Shown here piece by piece: positions 42,406-54,895 of a stretch of DNA of 64,000 bases. The stretch is from positions 3,657,001 to 3,721,000 of the forward strand of contig BSQZ01000022.1 in the NCBI GenBank assembly GCA_033239005.1. Reading direction: 5' to 3'. Each line of letters begins with the position of its first letter. The first letter of the stretch is position 1. Under the pieces are notes generated by a model. The model did no database searches, was not told the DNA's origin, and worked only from the letters and a program-made list of their open reading frames with translations. Source of the stretch: Lamellibrachia satsuma. Its lineage: Eukaryota > Annelida > Polychaeta > Sabellida > Siboglinidae. The translations under genes and the position numbers were made by a program.

Positions 42406-43352
42406 CTAGGAAGATCTTTCCTTAGGACAATTTCCTAGTACGGGACTTACTTTCGACTGCGGTGAATTTCTACTTTTTGAGCGGGTCGAGGAGAAAATGT
42501 GGATACTTCCTCTCCTCAAACTTACTACACGGGCGTGGTGCCAGAACGGGGTTACATCGAATTCGATCTCTAGGAATCTCCCTCTTTCCAAAAAAAAGGA
42601 ATGGACATCAGTAAAGGTATTTACCAACACTAACAATTCCCCATTTCCTTTGGGTTTGTGATCCCCCATGAAGAGTGATAACTCGAATGGACACATAAAC
42701 AACAACTGTTCTTTCATCTCAAGTTCCTTGCACCCGTCAATAGTTTCATCAGCCTTCGATAATGCGATCCACTGGGGTAAATAATGCTCAAAATGGGCAA
42801 AGAATTGCGACATGGTTTCGTTAGAATCTATCGTGCACGTATAACGCTTCTTATGAAAATCTCCTACCGTTACACGGTACCACTCTAACAGGGCCTGCTT
42901 CAACATGGTATAATCACTCGCAACCTATGCCTTTGTCCAGCCTTAATTCTCGGCATACCGTTCAAAACGCTGGAGATAAGCGTAAACGGAATCCGAGTTT
43001 ACATTAAAACAAGGCAGTGGAGGACTGCGGATCACCTTGGGGATTACCTTGGAATTCCATCGCCGACTCCTTGTTGCCTGCTGCTGCAGCCTCCTTGTGG
43101 ATCATCGCCAGTTCCTTTTCGTGATCCATTTCCATCTCATGTTCTCTCTGGCTCGCCCCCTTCTCTCTCTCTTTGATTTCGGCTTGGAGTTTTTCCTTCT
43201 CCAATTCTTCCTTCGCTTGGCGCTCTGCTTCCTCCTTCGTTTGTGTCCGAGCAGCCTGGCGTTCAGCTCCTGTTCTTCCCGAAAAAACGCCTGAAGTTCA
43301 GGACCTGCGACACCCAACTTCCCGCCTAACTCGACCAGTTACGCCAAATCCA
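42406..43352 (-). pseudogene. Gypsy gag remnant, left copy
   Basis: Start MDLA then a stop; then LVELGGKLGVAGPELQAFF, EEQELNARLLG, and in other frames EKEKLQAEIKEREKGASQRE (charged coiled coil). After a gap come MLKQALLEWYRVTVGDFHKK, NETMSQFFAHFEHYLPQWI and KEQLLFMCPFELSLFM, a gag capsid/SCAN-like segment. Several frameshifts. Confidence 0.75.
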
Positions 43353-43742
43353 TGTTTACAAATAAGCGTTAAACATGAAATAATTAATAAGTGGATAATA
43401 CATCAAAATAAAGTACACATTTGACAACAAATAAGTGCGAGCTGCACTCTAGTACTCCTCTCAATCTGTTACAAGATTACATCAGAAAATTAGATTTCTG
43501 AGTCGCCGTAGTAAAGAACAACACACTGTTATCACATGGGACTTCTATACACCCAACGCCTAACTGGCAAATCAAACAAAATAAAATATATCATACATCA
43601 TCACAATCTAACCTAGTAACACAATTTCCACATACCTTAATTTCAGCGAATGGTCCCTTATTGCTGCAATAAACAAGTCTACCGATTCTACACAATTCAA
43701 ATTAGCGCGAACAAAATTAAGGTCCAAACAACATGTGGGCAG

Positions 43743-44925
<1,183 letters not shown>

Positions 44926-46035
44926 GTCAGGACTACAGTTCGCTATCGTCGCCAGGGGACGCTCCACAGCCGCCAAAGCGCTCTCGCTATCCACAAGGCT
45001 GCGCACGCAACCGGAAGTGATTTATTCACGTGGTCTCCGGATTTGCTTATGTTTCCCACTTGGAACCATTATACAAAAACCTCACCATGTTAAAAGTAGA
45101 TGACATTTTTAAATTACAGCAATTAAAATGTCATTATGAATGCTTGTTGTGGCTACTAACGTCACCATGGGCGGCAGCACTATAGCGGGGGGCTTTGCTA
45201 CGTCGCCAGCCAAAGATATTCATTCCGGTTGGCTGGCCGGTTGGACCTATATGGACCCGCCCCTCCCCTCGACGAACCGGACTACACACGATACACACTG
45301 AACCTCCGTCGACAGCACTCACACCACCCTGCGTAAGACACACACCGCGAGTTACGTTCGCAGAGCAGTAAGTACCAAACAGCTACAATATTGTCTGTGT
45401 ATTGATGAGATCACGCCCATTCACACCTAATAACTTAGCAGTTTATTTATAAAACTGGAGGATATTGTTCAACTTTGATATACATAATTATGCTACGCGA
45501 ATCAAGAATGCCAGATACACTTTGACCGTCCGTCGACGGCAGACACACCACTGCTGCGTACGACAAACACCGCGAGATCTATACAGAATGCACTATGTAC
45601 CAAAACAGCTACACTGCTGTCTGTGTATTGATGGGATTACGCACTTCCATACTTAATGACTTAGTTTATTTACAACATTGGAGGATAATTTTTCAATTTT
45701 AACATACATAATGCCAGCTTTTCCACAGAGGACAATTTTTTGTAGATAAGAACTGCGGCAATTAGCCCGTTTCGAACGTTTTTTAATAGCAATAGGCTGC
45801 ACAGATAGAAATAGACGAATTCAGTCAAGCATGGCGATCAGCAATAACTCTCCACAGGCTGGCTGACATGAAACCCAAGACTACGTCATCGTACATCACT
45901 CCAACAATTAATGTAATATCCAGTGTGCAGCCAACCATAAGAGGTGTCGTCCGTCTTCAGGAGTGACCACTGTGTTAGCTCCTTGGCACAGTTGCAATAA
46001 CAATGGTGTCAACATGAACAATTTAATACACGTTC
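44926..46035. repeat. 1-kb repeat unit, copy 1
   Basis: Begins immediately after a (TA)n array and matches 49677-50611 in direct orientation (GTTCGCTATCGTCGCCAGGG start; CAACAATTAATGTAATATCC near the end). Internally a ~235-bp segment is repeated (CTGAACCTCCGTCGACAGC at ~45298; TTGACCGTCCGTCGACGGC at ~45521). Contains CTCF-like GCCAGGGGACGC. No coding potential recognised; possibly a SINE/MITE-like element. Confidence 0.8.
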
Positions 46036-46231
46036 CCATTATGAAATGGGAGTTGCCTGTATTAGGCAACATTTGACTCAATCCAGTTACGGAGATCTAG
46101 CACGTATTGGTACGTCTCATCTAGGTCTTAGTCGGGTCTGTCATTTACCCACAGTCATGGGCCCCCGACTGTCCTTCCATACAGTAGTTGAAAAGGAGAA
46201 CATTTCGTATATATATATATATATATATATG

Positions 46232-46421
<190 letters not shown>

Positions 46422-46933
46422 CGAAATGTTCTCCTTAGCCGATGGCAAAAAAGGACTTTCTTTGAAATAGGTTGTGCTTTGACGTAGTACAAATGCGTTT
46501 TTGTCGGTAGAGACGAAACCTGCATCTATTCCACTAGGCTTTAGTGTAGGGTAATTTGCATTTGTTTTGTCGGTACTGCCCACATGTTGTTTGGACCTTA
46601 ATTTTGTTCACACTAAATTTAATTGTGTATTTTCGCACGCTAGAATCGGTATACTTGTTTATTGCAGCAATAAAGGGTCATTCGCTGAAATTAAGGTATG
46701 TGGAAATTGTGTTACTAGGTTTATTTTGTTTGATTTGCCAGTTAGGCGTTGGGTGTATAGAAGTCCCATGTGATTACAGTGTGTTGTTCTTTGTTGATTT
46801 TCTGATGTAATCTTGTAACAGATGAAGAGGAGTACTAGAGTGCAGCTCGCACTTATTTGTTATCAAATGTGTATTTTATTTTGATGTATTACCCACTTAG
46901 TAATTATTTCATGTTTAACGCTTATTTGTAAAT

Positions 46934-47590
46934 ATGGATTTGAGGTAACTGGTCGAGTTAGGCGGGAAGTTGGGTGTCGCAGGTCCTGAACTTCAGGCAT
47001 TTGTTCGGGAAGAACAGGAGCTGAACGCCAGGCTGCTCGGGCACAAACGAAGGAGGAGGCAGAGCGCCAAGCGAAGGAGGAATTTGAGAAGGTAAAACTC
47101 CAGGCCGAAATCAAAGAGAGAGAGAATGGGGCGAGCCAGAGAGAACATGAAATGGAAGTGGATCACGAGAAGGAACTGGCGATGATCCACAAGGAGGCTG
47201 CAGCAGCAGGCAACAAGGAGTCGGCGATGGAATCCACAAGGTGATCCCCAAGTTTATCCGCAGTCCTCCACTGCCTTGTTTTAATGGATTCCATGTATGC
47301 TCATCTTCAGCGTTTTGAACGCTATGCCTAGATTTAGGGCTGGACAAAGATAATTATGCAGTTTTTTCTAAATGGGGAATTGTTAGTGTTGGTAAATACC
47401 TTTACTGATGTCCATTCCTTTTTTTTGGAAAGAGGGAGATTCCTACAGATCGAATTCGATGTAACCCCGTTCTGACACCACGCACGTGTAGTAAGTTTGA
47501 GGAGCGGAAGTATCCACATTTTCTCCTCACCCCGCTCAAAAAGTAGAAATTAACCGCAGTGGAAAGTAAGTCCCGTACTAGGAAATTGTC
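46934..47590 (+). pseudogene. Gypsy gag remnant, right copy
   Basis: Reads MDLR then a stop, then LVELGGKLGVAGPELQAF, EEQELNARLLG and KAEIKERENGASQREHEME in shifting frames. The capsid part is represented only by its end (GNGELLVLVNTFTDVHSFFL), so this copy has lost about 300 bp that the left copy keeps. Confidence 0.7.
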
Positions 47591-47713
47591 CTAAGGAAAG
47601 ATCTTCCTAGCCATCCTTGGTCAGTGGGAAAAGGTGACGCCTTGTAAGACCCCATCTGGACTACTGCGTTCATAATATTCAACGGTTAGAGAGCATACTT
47701 CCTGCGGATTTCT

Positions 47714-48330
47714 TTGTCACAGAGAATGAACGGTCTGCAACGAGAGGGCATCCATTCAAAATCAATAAAATCGTTCAATCATCTAAAGCAAGCCCTATGT
47801 AACGCACCGATACTTAATTTGCCAGACATGAATAGGCATTTATCTTACGCACAGACGCGTCTGATACAGGACTGGGAGCGATGTCGCTCCAGGGACCAGG
47901 GTGGGCACGGAACGTTGTTTCCCGTAGCTTTTGTTTGCAAGTATCTCTCCCCCAAGCAAAGGCGGTACTCCGTAGTAGAGAGAAAATTTTTAGGAATTGC
48001 ATGGGGTCTCCAGAAATTTAATATGTAACTGTTTGGCCAAAGTTTTGTTGTACAGTGTGATCAATGATCCCTCACATTTAACCTGTACTTGTTTGAACAA
48101 AGTTTTGTTGTACAGTGTGGTCAATGATCCTCATATTTAACCTGTACTTATTTGAACAAAGTTTTGTTGTACAGTGTGATCAATAATCCCTAAAATTTCT
48201 TAACACAGCGAAATCGACAAATGACCGCGTTATACGGTGGGCTTTGAAAGTCCAACCCATCGTTTCCGGGAAGGTCCATCACCGGGACTGATATGGTAGG
48301 AGCAGACTGCTTGAGCCACATGGAATAGAT
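47714..48330 (+). pseudogene. Gypsy pol RNase H remnant, right copy
   Basis: FNHLKQALCNAPILNLPD, then TDASDTGLGAMSLQGPGWA in a second frame, FVCKYLSPKQRRYSVVERK and AWGLQKF. Three ~67-bp tandem copies follow (48030-48200), each containing FVVQCDQ-like codons, then SFPGRSITGTDMVGADCLS, the end of the RNase H region. Integrase is absent. Confidence 0.8.
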
Positions 48331-49608
48331 GCAGGTGTTATCAAGTTAGTTGGACAACGTAATGTAATTTTGTGTGGCTTGAAGTGTACCAAGAACTGGT
48401 CATTTGAGTTGTTGTACGCCGTATTGTATATAGTGGCATTGTGTGATTAGTGGAAAGAATTATGATGTTATGACTGTAAATAACGTTTTGCTGCGAAGCT
48501 CAGGTCATGGATTCTTAGCGCGCGGTGATGTAGCATTTCTACTTTTTTCAGAATACTATTTCCTTTTTCTTTATGTATTAGTTAAACCTTTCAAGTATGA
48601 ATGAATGCATCTATCTTCGTTGGAGCCGACCAATATTATGTACTTTGTTTGCTTTAACCTGCCCGTGTCTGTGGACGGCGTGGGTTTGTTTATCTTAGAT
48701 AATTGTGCATATTAAGAAGGCAAGGACCGGAGTATTACCCGATTGATGGGGTGCTTTCTTAGTGGGCCAAACCAGGAGACGGTGATTGGTGCAATAGTGT
48801 CATGTGATATATCAGAAACAAGGAGTATAAAAAGAGATTGGATACACGTGTGGTCATCTCAGCGAGCATATCACGGTGAAGTAGAGTGAACACAGAAGGG
48901 TCGTGTAGCCCAGCGTGGGATTCCGGATGTCAAGTGAAGGGCCTGTGAGAGTCAGCCACGTGGAACATAATACTACGTATGTCGGTGAAATTGCATACTC
49001 TCCACTAAAGTTTAGCTCATTTTCTCAGCAGAGCCACTAAGAAAGGTTGACAGAATGACAGTTCAACTGATGACTTTTCATTCAGAATGTAAACGTACAT
49101 GTACATATATACAGCACTATACTAGACAGTCCACGATAAGAGATTGTTATTATGCGACTGTCCCTATCGAAGGAATCCACATTTTTCAAAGACATTTTGC
49201 TATACTTGAGCAGTAGCTGTATCGCCTCGCTAAGTAGTGTTTGTCTTTTGTTGTCACGTAAACAACAATGTGATTACAGTAGCATCAGTACAGTTGCGTT
49301 GTATTCGTTTTACATGAATGTGCATATTAGATGTGGATTATTTTTTTGTTTGTTTTACAAGCTACTTCTTAAAAGCCCGGGTTAATGTCACAGATCGGAG
49401 ATCGTGTGAGGTTGTATATAATTATCTTGTTTACTTTAGTCACATAGCGATTGTAATTTTGGCAATAAAACGCGCTAGTGGCGCCGAATAGCGAACGGTG
49501 GCTAATTTCGAGATCGGAAATATTTTTTTCCAACTGATTAACAAATCAATAAAATGTTATTATGTTACTTTTTGATACTGTCGAGTTTGTTGGTTTGTGT
49601 TTGTGAAA

Positions 49609-49610
<2 letters not shown>

Positions 49611-49676
<66 letters not shown>
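49611..49676. repeat. (TA)n microsatellite
   Basis: Forms the exact junction between the end of the right gypsy arm and the second 1-kb unit. Confidence 0.95.
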
Positions 49677-49680
<4 letters not shown>

Positions 49681-50604
49681 ACTACGGTTCGCTATCGTCG
49701 CCAGGGGGCGCTCCACAGCCGCCAGGAGGCGCTCACGCTATCCACAAGGCTGCGCGCGCAGCACTATAGCGGGGGGCTTTGCTGCGTCGCCAGCCAATGG
49801 TATTCATTCCGGTTGGCTGGCTGGTTGGACCTATGTAAACCCGCCCCACCACACGACGAACCGGACTACAAACGATACACACTGAACCTCCCTCGACAGC
49901 GCTCACACCACCCTGCTTACGACACACACCGCGAGATCCGTTCGCAGAGCAGTAAGTACCAAACAGCTACAATATTGTCTGTGTATTGATGAGATTACAC
50001 ACTTTCACATTCACTTACTTAGCAGTTTATTTATAAAACTGGAGGATATTGTTCAACTTTGATATACATAATTATGCTACGCGAATCAAGAATGCCAGAT
50101 ACACTTTGACCGTCCGTCGACGGCAGACACACCACTGCTGCGTACGACAAACACCGCGAGATCTATACAGAGTGCACTATGTACCAAACAGCTACACTGC
50201 TGTCTGTGTATTGATGAGATGACGCACTTCCATACTTAATGACTTAGTTTATTTACAACATTGGAGGATAATTTTTCAATTTTAACATACATAATACCAG
50301 CTTTTGCACAGATGACAACTTTTTGTAGATAAGAACTGCGGCAATTAGCCCGTTTCGAACGTTTTTCCATAGCAACAGGCAACACAGATAGAAGTAGACG
50401 AATTCAGTCAAGCATGGCGCCCATCAATAACTCTCCACAGGCTGGCTAATATGAAACCCAAGACTATGTCATTGTACAAAACTCCAACAATTAATGTAAT
50501 ATCCAGTGTGCAGCCAACCATAAGAGGTTTCATCCGTCTTCAGAAGTGACAACTGTGTTAGCTCCTTGGCACAGTTACAATAACAATGGTGTCAACCTAA
50601 ACAA

Positions 50605-50611
<7 letters not shown>
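49677..50611. repeat. 1-kb repeat unit, copy 2
   Basis: Direct copy of 44926-46035 bounded by (TA)n arrays on both sides. Carries two CTCF-like cores (GCCAGGGGGCGCTCC and GCCAGGAGGCGCTCA) near its start. Confidence 0.82.
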
Positions 50612-50804
<193 letters not shown>

Positions 50805-50824
50805 CAGTGACATGGACATGAATA

Positions 50825-51545
50825 TAACAAAAACGTACTGAAATTTGCGGATGTCACAAAAGTGTTTAGAAAGGTTAACACTGATGATGATAAACAACAT
50901 TTAATAAACAATCTAGACAAATTAGTTAAATGTTCTAAAATAGAGCAAATGTTATTATTTTTTTTTTATTTGTAAATCCCTAGTGCTGGTATGAAAGTTT
51001 CAGAACAGTGTGTTATTGCAGCTTCAAAGGGTAATACAATTCTTGGATTGATTGGGAAAACATTTACGTACAAAGAAAAGGCTGATTACACCACTACATA
51101 AAGCAATAGTTAGACCTTATTTAGAATACGGTTACACTATCGTAAGAAGGATATATATATATATATACGCTTGAACGAGGAGAGCAACTAAACGTATTTT
51201 AGAACTGAGAGACATTAGTTATGAAGAACGCCTAAAAGAATGTGCTTTAGCAACTCTAGAGACAAGGAGGTTAAGAGGAGATCAGATTGCCATTTTAAGA
51301 TGTTGAATGGGTATGTAAATATTGATAGAAACTCAAGAAAGATAACATAACTCAAGAAAGATAACAGAACTAGAGGACATGAGGTAAAATTAGTAAAGGA
51401 TCAGTGTATGTTGGATATCAGGAAGTATTCGTTCTCACAGAGAACAATAAACGAATGAGCCGGTTACACGTAGATGGAAATTGTTGGACTCTCGATAGGC
51501 CAGTGGCTTCCGTTTCCTCTTGCCATCTGGGCCTTTGGCGTGGAT
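50825..51545 (+). mobile_element. CR1 LINE, degraded 3' fragment
   Basis: CGTACTGAAATTTGCGGATG (around the FADD motif, here FADV), GAAAGTTTCAGA.CAGTGTG, then the ORF2 C-terminal region with deletions, and the 3' UTR ending GATGTTAAATCTTG at about 51557. Many stops. Same orientation as the main CR1. Confidence 0.82.
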
Positions 51546-51559
51546 GTTAAATCTTGTTT

Positions 51560-52565
51560 CTTGGAGTTTCTGGCTTTGCGTTAGTACATGTCCTTCTTAC
51601 GGATTTCACTTCTAATATCGCGGGTGATCCAAGGAAAGTCACGTTTTGTTTTGGAGCTCTTCGTCGGGACATGTATAGTGATGGCTCAGTGTAGTGCATC
51701 CTTGAATGCTTGCCACTTCTCATCAGTTGATGTGGATGAAGGATTTCCCGTCATGAATTGAGTGGCATATTCAGCCATATCTAGCCTAAGACCAACACAG
51801 CTTGCTGACTTATAATTGTATACCTTGTGTGAGTGTCATAGGTACGGGTTTGGTCGAACATTAAGCATAGTGAGAACTGCAAGATGATCACTCATTCCCG
51901 TAATCATTTCCACTTTGCTAACAAGGTTTGTGTTAGTGCAAAACAACAAGTCTAGCACAACATTTGACGGCGGTGTAGTGATTTCTCGTTGGTGTTGGGT
52001 AAGATTAAACTGTTCTGTGATAGCTAGTAGCTTTCTGGCATTTACTGTGTCACTATTCCCAATCATCTCGTTGGTGTATAATGTTATATCAGCAGCATAG
52101 AAGTCCTCGGTGATGATGACATTCGGATGTCTACGCATACACTTGGTACAAGTGTATGCGTAGACATTCAAGTGGAGCCCTATATGGTCGGTGGAATGAG
52201 CTCAAGTATACTTTCTGTGATTTGGGAAATTGAATGGAGCTCCATACACATTCGTGGTCCTTCGCGAAGTCCTTTACCCCTATGGTTAGGACACTGGTGG
52301 CACAGAATACTCCACCTCCATTCCGGGTACGGTATTTCGACAAACGTCCGTGTAATGGTTAGGGAAGAGGCTGTATGTCAGGAAAGTGCCCTCAATTTTA
52401 GACTCACAACCTAGAATGACGTGTGGGTCATGTTGGTTGATAAGTGCACGGAATTCACAGTTCTTTATATTCCCCTTGATACTATTGCAGTTCAATGACA
52501 TGATCCTGAGAAGTGAAGTTCCTTTATTATGGGGTTGTCCTTGAATTGGGCTGAAACTGCCCATT
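51560..52565 (-). mobile_element. LINE endonuclease fragment
   Basis: Minus strand: LLRIMSLNCNSIKGN, INQHDPHVILGCESKI, RNGGGVFCAT, then VIITEDFYAADITLY, SNVVLDLLFCTN and GMSDHLAV (SDH motif), followed by EKWQAFKDALH and DFPWITRDIRSEIRKKD. This is the AP-endonuclease of a Jockey/CR1-group LINE. It ends where the plus-strand CR1 fragment begins. Confidence 0.82.
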
Positions 52566-53159
52566 TCAAGTTTGCCACTAAGCCAGTGGTGGTAATTTTG
52601 GCGCGCTGCATTGTCTTAGACCACTGACATTGTCTCTGCCCACCAGTGGTCCCTCTATGGGTTGGCCTAGCGTGACTAATGCTTAGTTGCTTCAGGTCAT
52701 AATGCATTGACTTGGAGACACGCATTGACGATTTTGCAGTCTGTTGGCACATCTGAATCTGCTGTGGCTTGTGTACATGATTACCATGGCGACCGTCGCA
52801 GCTCACCGATGAAGACCCTGTAGTTACGACAGCAATCTTCTTCTTCCGTTATTTCACTATCGTCCCTAGGCGTACGACAACGTGAAAGGTGTTAGTGCGC
52901 GCATTAGTGAATGTACAGGTGCATGTGCTTGTGCAATGTGCTAGTGCAATGTAAAAGCAATGGTCACACATTAAACGGTAGTGTTAATGGCAGCGCCGTC
53001 TAGGATTGAAAGCATCTAGAAACGGAGTTTCTACAACTGTGGCCGGGAGGCCGGGAGGCCTTTCCAGGGAGCTAGTGTGGCAAAGAAAAACGAATGCTGA
53101 TATGGCAGAATTCGTGACCGCTGGAGCATCAGCTGGAACGGATGCCCTATGTACCCTTC

Positions 53160-54645
53160 AGCTAAGTGTTCTGGGGCGCAGTGGGTACGTGCTGGTGATG
53201 TATATTGTGTGGCAGGGATGTCTGTCTACTAGGCCGCTCTGTATCATGTACATAACAGTGAGCCTCGCCATGCACATGTGCTGTTCTAAGGACTGCTACT
53301 GAAGTTGTTGTATCATCCTGGTAGGACTGCTCCGGCGTCGCCAGTCGCTGTGTACGTCGCCAGTCGTTGGCAGCACGCTGCTGTACCTCCTCCAGTTTGT
53401 TTCTTTTGGTGGCAGGATCGCACACAGATGAAGCGTACTCCAATGTTGGTCTCACGTAGGTCTGGTGGTAAGAAGCTTCGACAGTTGCTGGGATTGCGTC
53501 TGAGGCAGGCAAGGGTGCTGTTGGCTTTCTCTGTGACAGCGTCCACGTGGTGGTTCCATTACAGTTTGCTGTTGGTGTTGAAGTTGACGCCCAGGTACTT
53601 GCCTAGCTTTCTGCTGTTTTAATTTTGAGATGCGGTCAATTGCGAGGGATAATTTGTGGCCGTGGATGTGATAATCTGAAATTATGGGCTTTGTTTTGTT
53701 TGTGATTTGCAGGACTTCACATTTGTCAGGATGAATGTTCATGAGCCAGGTCTTCACCCATTCTTGTAGCTTGTCCAGGTCTTCACCCATTCTTGTAGCT
53801 TGTCCAGGTCTTCACCCATTCTTGTAGCTTGTCCAGGTCTTCACCCATTCTTGGAGCTTGTCCAGGTCTTCACCCATTCTTGTAGCTTGTCCAGGTCTTC
53901 ACCCATTCTTGTAGCTTGTCCAGGTCTTCACCCATTCTTGTAGCTTGTCCAGGTCTTCACCCATTCTTGTAGCTTGTCCAGGTCTTCCTGCAGATGCACA
54001 GAGTCTTCTCCACTGCCTTTCCTGCGTTACAGCAGGCTGTCGTCTGCGGACTGCGGAAGTCACACAAGCATGCATGCCATTGACGTATGCGAGAAAAAGC
54101 AGCGGACCCAACACTATGCCTTGAGAGACACCTGATAGAACTTGGGCTTGTTTGGAGGATTTACCGTTTACTAGGACTTGCTGTGTGGGTTTGTGTGGGA
54201 ATGATTTGATCCATTCCCATGTAGGGCCCCGGACACCGTAGTAATGCAATTTTCACAGGAGTCTTTTATGTGGCACTTTATTAAATGCCTTTGAATAGTC
54301 GAGGAGATCGCAGTCCATCTGGCCGCCCTCTTCGAGTGTACGAGCCAGGTCATGTACTATTAATAGGAGGAGTGTTTCCGTAGATCTGCGCTTCCTGAAG
54401 CCATATTGCACTTCTGTGAGTAAGTTGTGGGAGTCGAAATGGGACATGGAGTATGTGTTCAAGGAGTTTGCAGAGTACAGAAGTGAGGGAGATGGGGCGG
54501 TAATTTTTAAGTTTTGTCACCTTTTTTAAATGCGGGGACGATAATTGTTTTTTTCCAATCAGAGGGGGTGCCTTGTTGGATGGAGGCTTGGAATAGGTTG
54601 TTTACTGCCGCGGAGAGTTCACCTGTGGTTTTTTTAAGTACAATT
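53160..54645 (-). mobile_element. LINE reverse-transcriptase fragment
   Basis: Minus strand: ELSAAVNNLFQASIQQGTPS, WKKTIIVPAFKKGDKT, TEVQYGFRKRRSTETLLL, LLDYSKAFNKVPHKRLL, SGVSQGIVLGPLLFLAYVN, then the LQEWVKTWLMNIHPDKCEVL region and PTLEYASSVCDPATK. Frameshifts are frequent. FADD is not intact. A 29-bp minisatellite has expanded inside it. Confidence 0.85.
53752..53985. repeat. 29-bp minisatellite inside the LINE RT
   Basis: About 8 near-identical units of CTTGTCCAGGTCTTCACCCA plus TTCTTGTAG. The unit is itself RT coding sequence (DLDKLQEWVK). 29 is not a multiple of 3, so the expansion shifts the frame with every unit. Confidence 0.95.
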
Positions 54646-54689
54646 AGCTTAATTGTTTTTTTGGTTTTACAATTAGGAATCATCAATAG

Positions 54690-54895
54690 GAGCAATGGAT
54701 TCGAAAGAGTTCCGACTACAAGTGAAAGAAGTCGTCGACTACGTCACTGGTTATCACAACATCATTCGACAGAGGCGCCCCCTTCCGAACGTTGAACCCG
54801 GCTACATGAAGGCACTCATTCCTGAAACCGCTCCAGACGACCCGGAGACGTGGGAAGACGTGTTTGGGGACATCGAGCGCGTCATAATGCCAGGG
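54690..54895 (+). CDS. DDC-like: AADC gene 2, coding exon 1
   Basis: Acceptor CATCAATAG, five UTR bases, ATG at 54695; 67 codons [17 protein letters not shown] ... ERVIMPG; donor gtgagt. An intact counterpart of the frameshifted exon in gene 1. LINE RT sequence ends only about 50 bp upstream of this exon. Confidence 0.92.

Larger units (their letters stand above)
40440..43741 (-). mobile_element. Ty3/gypsy-like retroelement, left inverted copy, internally deleted
   Basis: Minus orientation: gag (coiled coil, then capsid-like), remnants of pol RNase H, then an LTR-like region with TATAAAAAG (41304-41312) and AATAAAA upstream of TTGCC. Protease, most of RT and integrase are not found. The whole 3-kb unit recurs in opposite orientation at 46567-49612. 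Confidence 0.8.
46567..49612 (+). mobile_element. Ty3/gypsy-like retroelement, right inverted copy
   Basis: Mirror of the left copy: gag at about 46934-47260 and 47330-47580, RNase H remnant at 47714-48330, then an LTR-like region with TATAAAAAG (48826-48834) and AATAAAACGCGC (49462). Homology to the left arm runs from TACTGCCCACATG to TGTGTTTGTG next to a (TA)n array. Confidence 0.8.
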
